DNA from: Alviniconcha marisindica
Taxonomy: Eukaryota > Mollusca > Gastropoda > Provannidae
Length of the DNA: 64,000 bases
Reading direction: 5' to 3'
Assembly: GCA_018857735.1 (NCBI GenBank)
Contig: JABMCL010002254.1
Span: 1,030,001-1,094,000, forward strand
Under the pieces are notes generated by a model that saw only the letters and a list, made by a program, of their open reading frames with translations, was not told the DNA's origin and did no database searches. Below, one piece after another: positions 58,748-64,000 of the stretch (position 1 is its first letter; every line of letters starts with the position of its first letter). The translations under genes were made by a program, and so were the position numbers.

Positions 58748-59800
58748 GTCATTGGCAAGACACAAGTACAGCACTGACACCATGTTCATCTGTAAGACGT
58801 CTGACATAGTACAGCAACACTGACACCATATTCATTGGCAAGACACAAGTACAGCACTGACACCATGTTCATTCGCAAGACACAAGTACAGCAACACTGA
58901 CACCATGTTCATTGGCAAGACACAAGTACAGCACTGACACCATGTTCATTCGCAAGACACAAGTACAGCAATGACACCATGTTCATTCGCAAGACACAAG
59001 TACAGCACTGACACCATGTTCATTCGCAAGATCATAAGTACAGCAACACTGACACCATGTTCATTCGCAAGACAAAAGTACAGCAACACTGACACCATGT
59101 TCATTGGCAAGACACAAGTACAGCAACACTGACACCATGTTCATTGGCAAGACACAAGTACAGCACTGACACCATGTTCATTGGCAAGACACAGTACAGC
59201 ACTGACACCATGTTCATTCGCAAGACACAAGTACAGAACTGACACCATGTTAGCAGACAAAAGTACAGCAACACTGACACCATGTTCATTCGCAAGACAA
59301 AAGTACAGCAACACTGACACCATGTTCATTGGCAAGACACAGTACAGCACTGACACCATGTTCATTCGCAAGACAAAAGTACAGCAACACTGACACCATG
59401 TTCGTTGGCAAGACACAAGTACAGCAACACTGACACCATGTTCATTGGCAAGACACAAGTACAGCAACACTGACACCATGTTCATTGGCAAGACACAAGT
59501 ACAGCAACACTGACACCATGTTCATTGGCAAGACACAGTACAGCACTGACACCATGTTCATTGGCAAGACACAGTACAGCAACACTGACACCATGTTCAT
59601 TGGCAAGACACAAGTACAACAACACTGACACCATGTTCATTGGCAAGACACAAATACAGCGACACTGACACCATGTTCATTCGCAAGACACAAGTACAGC
59701 GACACTGACACCATGTTCATTCGCAAGACACAAGTACAGCGACACTGACACCATGTTCATTCGCAAGACACAAGTACAGCAACACTGACACCATATTCAT
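58748..59800. repeat. 40-bp (and 35-bp) minisatellite, ~27 units
   Basis: CATTGGCAAGACACAAGTAC with AGCAACACTGACACCATGTT repeats. Many units lack CAACA and are 35 bp. Two units (58785-58835 and the last) instead read CTGTAAGACGTCTGACA, the form used in the next array. Confidence 0.95.
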
Positions 59801-60215
59801 CTGTAAGACGTCTGACAAAAGTATAACACTCACACAATATCCACCTGTAAGACTTCTGACTTAGTACAACACTCACACAATATCCACCAGTAAGACTTCT
59901 GACTTAGTACAACATTCACACAATATCCACCTGTAAGACTTCTGACTTAGTACAACATTCACACAATATCCATCTGTAAGACATCTGACTTAGTACAACA
60001 CTCACACAGTATCCACCTGTAAGACCTCTGACTTAGTACAACACTCACACAGTATCCACCTGTAAGACCTCTGACTTAGTACAACACTTACACAGTACAG
60101 TATCCACCAGTAAGACCTCTGACTTAGTACAACACTCACACAATATCCACCTGTCAGATTTCTGACTTAGTACAACACTCACACAGTATCCACCAGTAAG
60201 ACATCTGGGACACAC
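59801..60215. repeat. 43-bp minisatellite, ~9 units
   Basis: GTAAGACTTCTGACTTAGTA with CAACACTCACACAATATCC repeats. It aligns with the 40-bp unit to its left (GTAAGAC/GCAAGAC, AGTACA, CAACACT, ACACC/ACAAT), so the two arrays share an ancestor. Confidence 0.94.
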
Positions 60216-60955
60216 GGCTGTCTCCAAAGAGGTACAGGGCGAGAGGGGAGGTGCCGGGACGTCACAGGAAGTCGGGGGTGGGTGGGGGGGGGGGGCAGGG
60301 GAGGTGGAGACCTATAGCCTACCTAATGCTCCACTGTCACCATCAGACTGATTCTGCATTCAGATGAGCAGTGACGTCACCCCATTGCTGTTTCAGTGAA
60401 TCAACAGTGTGAAGGACAAAGGCTCCTCCCGGGACTCATAAAGCACGGCCGGGGAGTTGCTCGTCACCGCTCAACGCTCATGTCCGTGCTGCCTGACGCC
60501 GAGTAGAACAAAACGCCTGCTGGGGAGAGATGATGTACTGGGGGATGTACTAAGGAGAGGGGGTGTACTAAGGGATGTACTACGGGGGAGCTGGTGTACT
60601 AGGGGATGTACTATCGTTGACTTGTTGGGTCTCTCGCTTACTCGTCCGGGTCTCCCACTGACCGCCCTGTGCAAGCTCTCAGGCAACATGAACAGGACAA
60701 GGAAGGAAGCGACTTGCACGCATCTGACTGTCCACGGAATACAGGCGTCACACTCAGGCTGGGTCTGTTCTCATCTGGCCTAAACTGGAAGAGAAAGCGC
60801 GCTGTGTCTGTGCGTGCAGTCGTTCGAATGCATGCAAGTCCTTTCCCTTTGTCTGCAGCTACCTGAACGTGTGAAACTGGCAAGATGTGCATTGTCTCCA
60901 TTCCTTGTGGCCCGCGTCAAAGGCCGGAAGTGTCTGCCTGAATACAGTTTTCTCC
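60216..60955. other. Unique sequence with a G-run and short repeats
   Basis: G-run at 60277-60296. GGGATGTACTA-type repeats at 60528-60612 (about four). No gene recognised. CCTTTGTCTGCAG (AG at 60857-60858) looks acceptor-like, followed by LPERVKLARCALSPFL, but that frame runs into the next array. Confidence 0.4.
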
Positions 60956-61238
60956 GTCACCTTTCCTTCTGTCCATCCACTCTCCAACACCCTTTATTCT
61001 GTCCATCCACTCTCCAACACCCTTTATTCTGTCCATCCACTCTCTGTCACCTTTCCTTCTGTCCATCCACTCTCCAACACCCTTTATTCTGTCCATCCAC
61101 TCTCCGTCACCTTTCCTTCTGTCCATCCACTCTCCGTCACCTTTCCTTCTGTCCATCCACTCTCCAACACCCTTTATTCTGTCCATCCACTCTCCAACAC
61201 CCTTTATTCTGTCCAGCCATTCTCCGTCACCTTTCATT
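60956..61238. repeat. 30-bp minisatellite with two unit types, ~9 units
   Basis: All units end CTGTCCATCCACTCTCC. One type continues AACACCCTTTATT, the other GTCACCTTTCCTT. The two types occur in short blocks. One further copy lies at 61662-61690, beyond an AT-rich insert. Confidence 0.94.
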
Positions 61239-61661
61239 AATAAAAAAAAAAATTAAATTGCGCCTGTCCCAGTTCTACAAAAACGGGCTCCAAGCACCGT
61301 ACAGCTTCACATATCAGCCTCAATACATAGCTAAGAAATACATGCATTAAAAATCAGGATCTAGGTAATACAACTGCATCTGACAAGACAAAGATTATGA
61401 CCAACTGACTAAAAAAAAGTTTTAAATAAAAAATCTTAAATATTACTATAATAATTAAATTAAAATTCAACCGCATTTTACAAACCAATAAACAAACAGG
61501 GAATACGGCAGTAGTAAAGGAACAACTGACAATCCATAAAACAGCATACAGGGAATAACTTAATTAATTTTGATTAAATTAAAAATTAATACACCAGCAG
61601 TTCAACAATAAGACATTCTCAGGCACACGTAAAAAAAAATATATAAAAAAATAAAAAAGGG
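61239..61661. mobile_element. AT-rich insert splitting the 30-bp array (class unknown)
   Basis: About 420 bp of A/T-rich DNA (A8-A11 runs at both ends) lies between the last regular unit and one isolated unit at 61662-61690. The sudden composition change suggests an inserted element. No terminal repeats, pol III boxes or target duplication are clear. Confidence 0.4.
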
Positions 61662-61690
61662 CCATCCACTCTCCGTCACCTGTTCATCCT

Positions 61691-61872
61691 CTCTCAGCTC
61701 CTCTTTGACACACCGCAGAATTATTATCATTCTGACAAGTTCTCCCACTGCATGAACAGGAGCTTCAAACAACCCTTCAAATTTGCACAGCTCCGTTTCT
61801 CGAGTGTAATACGTTTGAAACGTGAATTAATGACCTCAGTTGTTACAGCTTGCGAATTGCATAGCCTCACGT
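61691..61872. other. Unique sequence, nothing recognised
   Basis: No feature seen. Confidence 0.3.
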
Positions 61873-61953
<81 letters not shown>

Positions 61954-61985
61954 CTCTTCTCTCTCTCTGCTGTGTGTGTGTGTGT

Positions 61986-62076
<91 letters not shown>
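61873..62076. repeat. (CT)n-(TG)n compound microsatellite
   Basis: CT (61873-61968) switches to TG (61972-62075) through CTGCTGTG. Confidence 0.97.
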
Positions 62077-62077
<1 letters not shown>

Positions 62078-62321
62078 ACTTGTGCTTGCCTGTTTTGTGG
62101 GTTAGGTTACCGGGGAGTGTGTCGTGTCACGTGAAAGAAGTACGTCATCAACGTGACACCCTCCTCCTCCCAACAAAGCAGTGTACGCCAGTAAGAATCG
62201 TTTCAACCGCGCACACAACCACAATACCAGCTTATGTGAATACCATAAATGCGCATCCGGTTTTCAAACTAACACAGTTCGCTATACACAGACACAACAA
62301 ATCAAGAGAGACAGAGAGAGA

Positions 62322-62325
62322 TGTG

Positions 62326-62380
<55 letters not shown>

Positions 62381-62436
62381 TGTGTGTGTTGATCTCGTTC
62401 ACTTGTTTATCTATTTTGGTGTTTCTCGTTCGCATG

Positions 62437-62511
<75 letters not shown>
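62322..62511. repeat. (TG)n and (CT)n pair around 50 bp of unique DNA
   Basis: TG (62322-62388), then about 50 bp unique, then CT (62440-62511). Confidence 0.96.
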
Positions 62512-62514
<3 letters not shown>

Positions 62515-63410
62515 GCGCAGCTAAACACTTAAAAATGTGGTCGCTTGAAATAAAGATGTGCTTGTGAGTACAGGGGCCTACTGAGGGAGGTGTGCAGGGT
62601 GCGTGTGGACGTTGTCAAGGGAGCCACACTTCATTCACACCAGTCCCTAGCCTCTCTCTGTCCGTGGACACGGTGCTGGAGCAACTGCCTTCAACCAGTT
62701 TAGCTTTCCTTTCATCCGTCCCCTCCGCACTCAAACGCACTTGGCCGAGTAATGCAAGCTATTTTGGGCGATTTATGAATTTGCCCCTTGGCCTGTCTAC
62801 ATTAATAATTCTTTGATGACGTGTATAATCATGCTCGTGGAATTCAACCGGCTCATCTTTCTTCTCTTTCTTCTTCTTCTTCTCCTTCTTCTTCTTTTTC
62901 TTCTTTTCTTCTTCTTCTTCTTCTTCTTCTTCTTTAATTTTATTTATTTGTTAAGGCCCATTTATCTTGAGACGGTCGTCCTGACGTGGCCCAGGGTGAG
63001 CTGACTGGGTACAGACTAAGTGTTCAGGACGAGGACGCCGTCTCTCCGACCAGTGGTAACGCACGTGTCGCAGTGTACCCGTTGTCATCCAGACAGGAAG
63101 TGAGTCCACAAAATATGGCGGGCCGGCTGTCTGACAGCGGGTCAGCATGTCTGCCACGGTCTGCGTCCTGGCGTCAGGAAACGTTACCGGAATGATATAC
63201 TTCCGCCCAAAAGCTGGGCATCCAGAGACCTGATTTCAGGGGCGAGGTTGTCACCTGTCCGCTGCTGTCGGTGCAGTCCGTGCAGCTTCGTCACCAAGGT
63301 TCCACAGCCGATGATGTCATAATGTCATCTCCATTGCGAGCATCTGAAGGGCAAATAGCCGGGCTAAAAAAAAATATATAAAAAATTGATGAAAGGAAAA
63401 GCAATGAAAA
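62512..63410. other. Unique sequence with (TTC)n run
   Basis: (TTC)n at 62858-62935. CAGGAAGTGAG then AATATGGCGGGCCGG (63093-63124) resembles an ETS/ATGGCGG start cluster, followed by a 26-codon frame. No gene called. Confidence 0.45.
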
Positions 63411-63424
63411 AGCATCAGCAGTGG

Positions 63425-63825
63425 GCCAGCCAGAGGTGGGGTGGCTGTGTGCCTATCACCGGCAGGCCGGGACTGACTGTGTGCCTATCAGGGCAGGCCC
63501 GGACTGACTGTGTGCCTATCACCGGCAGGCCGGGACTGACTGTGTGCCTATCACAGGCAGGCCGGGACTGACTGTGTGCCTATCACGGCAGGCCCGGACT
63601 GACTGTGTGCCTATCACCGGCAGGCCGGGACTGACTGTGTGCCTATCACAGGCAGGCCGGGACTGACTGTGTGCCTATCCCGCAGGCCCGGACTGACTGT
63701 GTGCCTATCACCGGCAGGCCCGGACTGACTGTGTGCCTATCACCGGCAGGCCGGGACTGACTGTGTGCCTATCACCGGCAGGCCCGGACTGGCTGTGTGC
63801 CTATCACCGGCAGGCCCGGACTGAG
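63425..63825. repeat. 32-bp minisatellite, ~12 units
   Basis: CTGTGTGCCTATCACCGGCA with GGCCGGGACTGA repeats. Variants are GGCCCGG, CACAGGC and shortened CACGGC units. Confidence 0.95.
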
Positions 63826-63879
63826 AGGTGGCTGATAGTCAGGCAGACTTGTCATCTTCCCACAGACGGCTGATTTTCC

Positions 63880-64000
63880 CCCGGCCACAATATCCTCCAC
63901 CCCCTGCCCACAATATCCTACAATATCCACAGTACCCCTGGGGCTTAGTCTTTGTGCAGTGAGACGTTCACAAATCCCATGCCCACAATATCCCCCTGGG
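63880..64000. repeat. Short interspersed CCCACAATATCC motif, 4-5 copies
   Basis: CACAATATCC recurs at 63886, 63909 and 63983, with a close variant (CTACAATATCC) at 63919. This may be the start of an array continuing past the window. Confidence 0.6.

Overview
This window is eukaryotic, repeat-dominated DNA with no host gene that can be called with confidence. It lacks prokaryotic gene organisation, and almost all long open reading frames are translations of tandem repeats, usually open in several frames and on both strands at once. Tandem arrays cover roughly 40% of the window when their spans are added by eye: about fifty minisatellites with units of 15-70 bp, plus many (CA)n, (TG)n and (CT)n tracts tens to hundreds of bases long. 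APE-type LINE fragments, tRNA-derived SINEs ending in a GACGTTAAGCACCATG plus TTAC-repeat tail, and this density of microsatellites suggest a marine invertebrate. My best guess is a gastropod mollusc, which is an inference and not a database result.

Layout. 1-5.4 kb: a 40-bp array, (CA)n and (TG)n blocks, a 22-bp array and a 43-bp array, with one possible minus-strand exon near 3.2 kb. 5.4-8.8 kb: a complete SINE with target-site duplications, a (CT)n tract, and a decayed LINE reverse transcriptase with its 3' tail. 9-18.5 kb: many minisatellites, including a 30-copy 47-bp array with a perfect palindrome in each unit. This stretch also holds two tandem copies of an interspersed element (13.1-13.5 kb) and the best promoter/first-exon candidate (16.28-16.35 kb). 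18.8-25 kb: (TG)n, compound minisatellites and an interspersed repeat head at 21.8 kb. 25.4-34.6 kb: a second SINE with target-site duplications, 24-bp and 46-bp arrays, a 23/46-bp higher-order array and long (CA)n. 34.9-41.5 kb: higher-order repeats, a LINE broken by a nested insertion, and two adjacent 28-29-bp arrays. 41.5-51.6 kb: GC-rich unique DNA, a third SINE with an internal duplication, a third LINE fragment, and an inverted pair of the 13-kb element. 52-64 kb: further arrays, including a 51-copy 32-bp array.

How the parts relate. All three LINE fragments and all three SINEs lie on the plus strand, and every long dinucleotide pyrimidine tract reads CT on the plus strand. Each of the three LINE fragments starts at the end of a (CT)n tract, and three AATAAA-bearing 3' ends run straight into (CT)n. 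This suggests that retrotransposon tails seeded the (CT)n tracts. A second dispersed family precedes (CA)n tracts in the same way. Several arrays have higher-order structure or units derived from a neighbouring array by deletion. The minisatellite density would fit a subtelomeric or low-constraint intergenic/intronic location.
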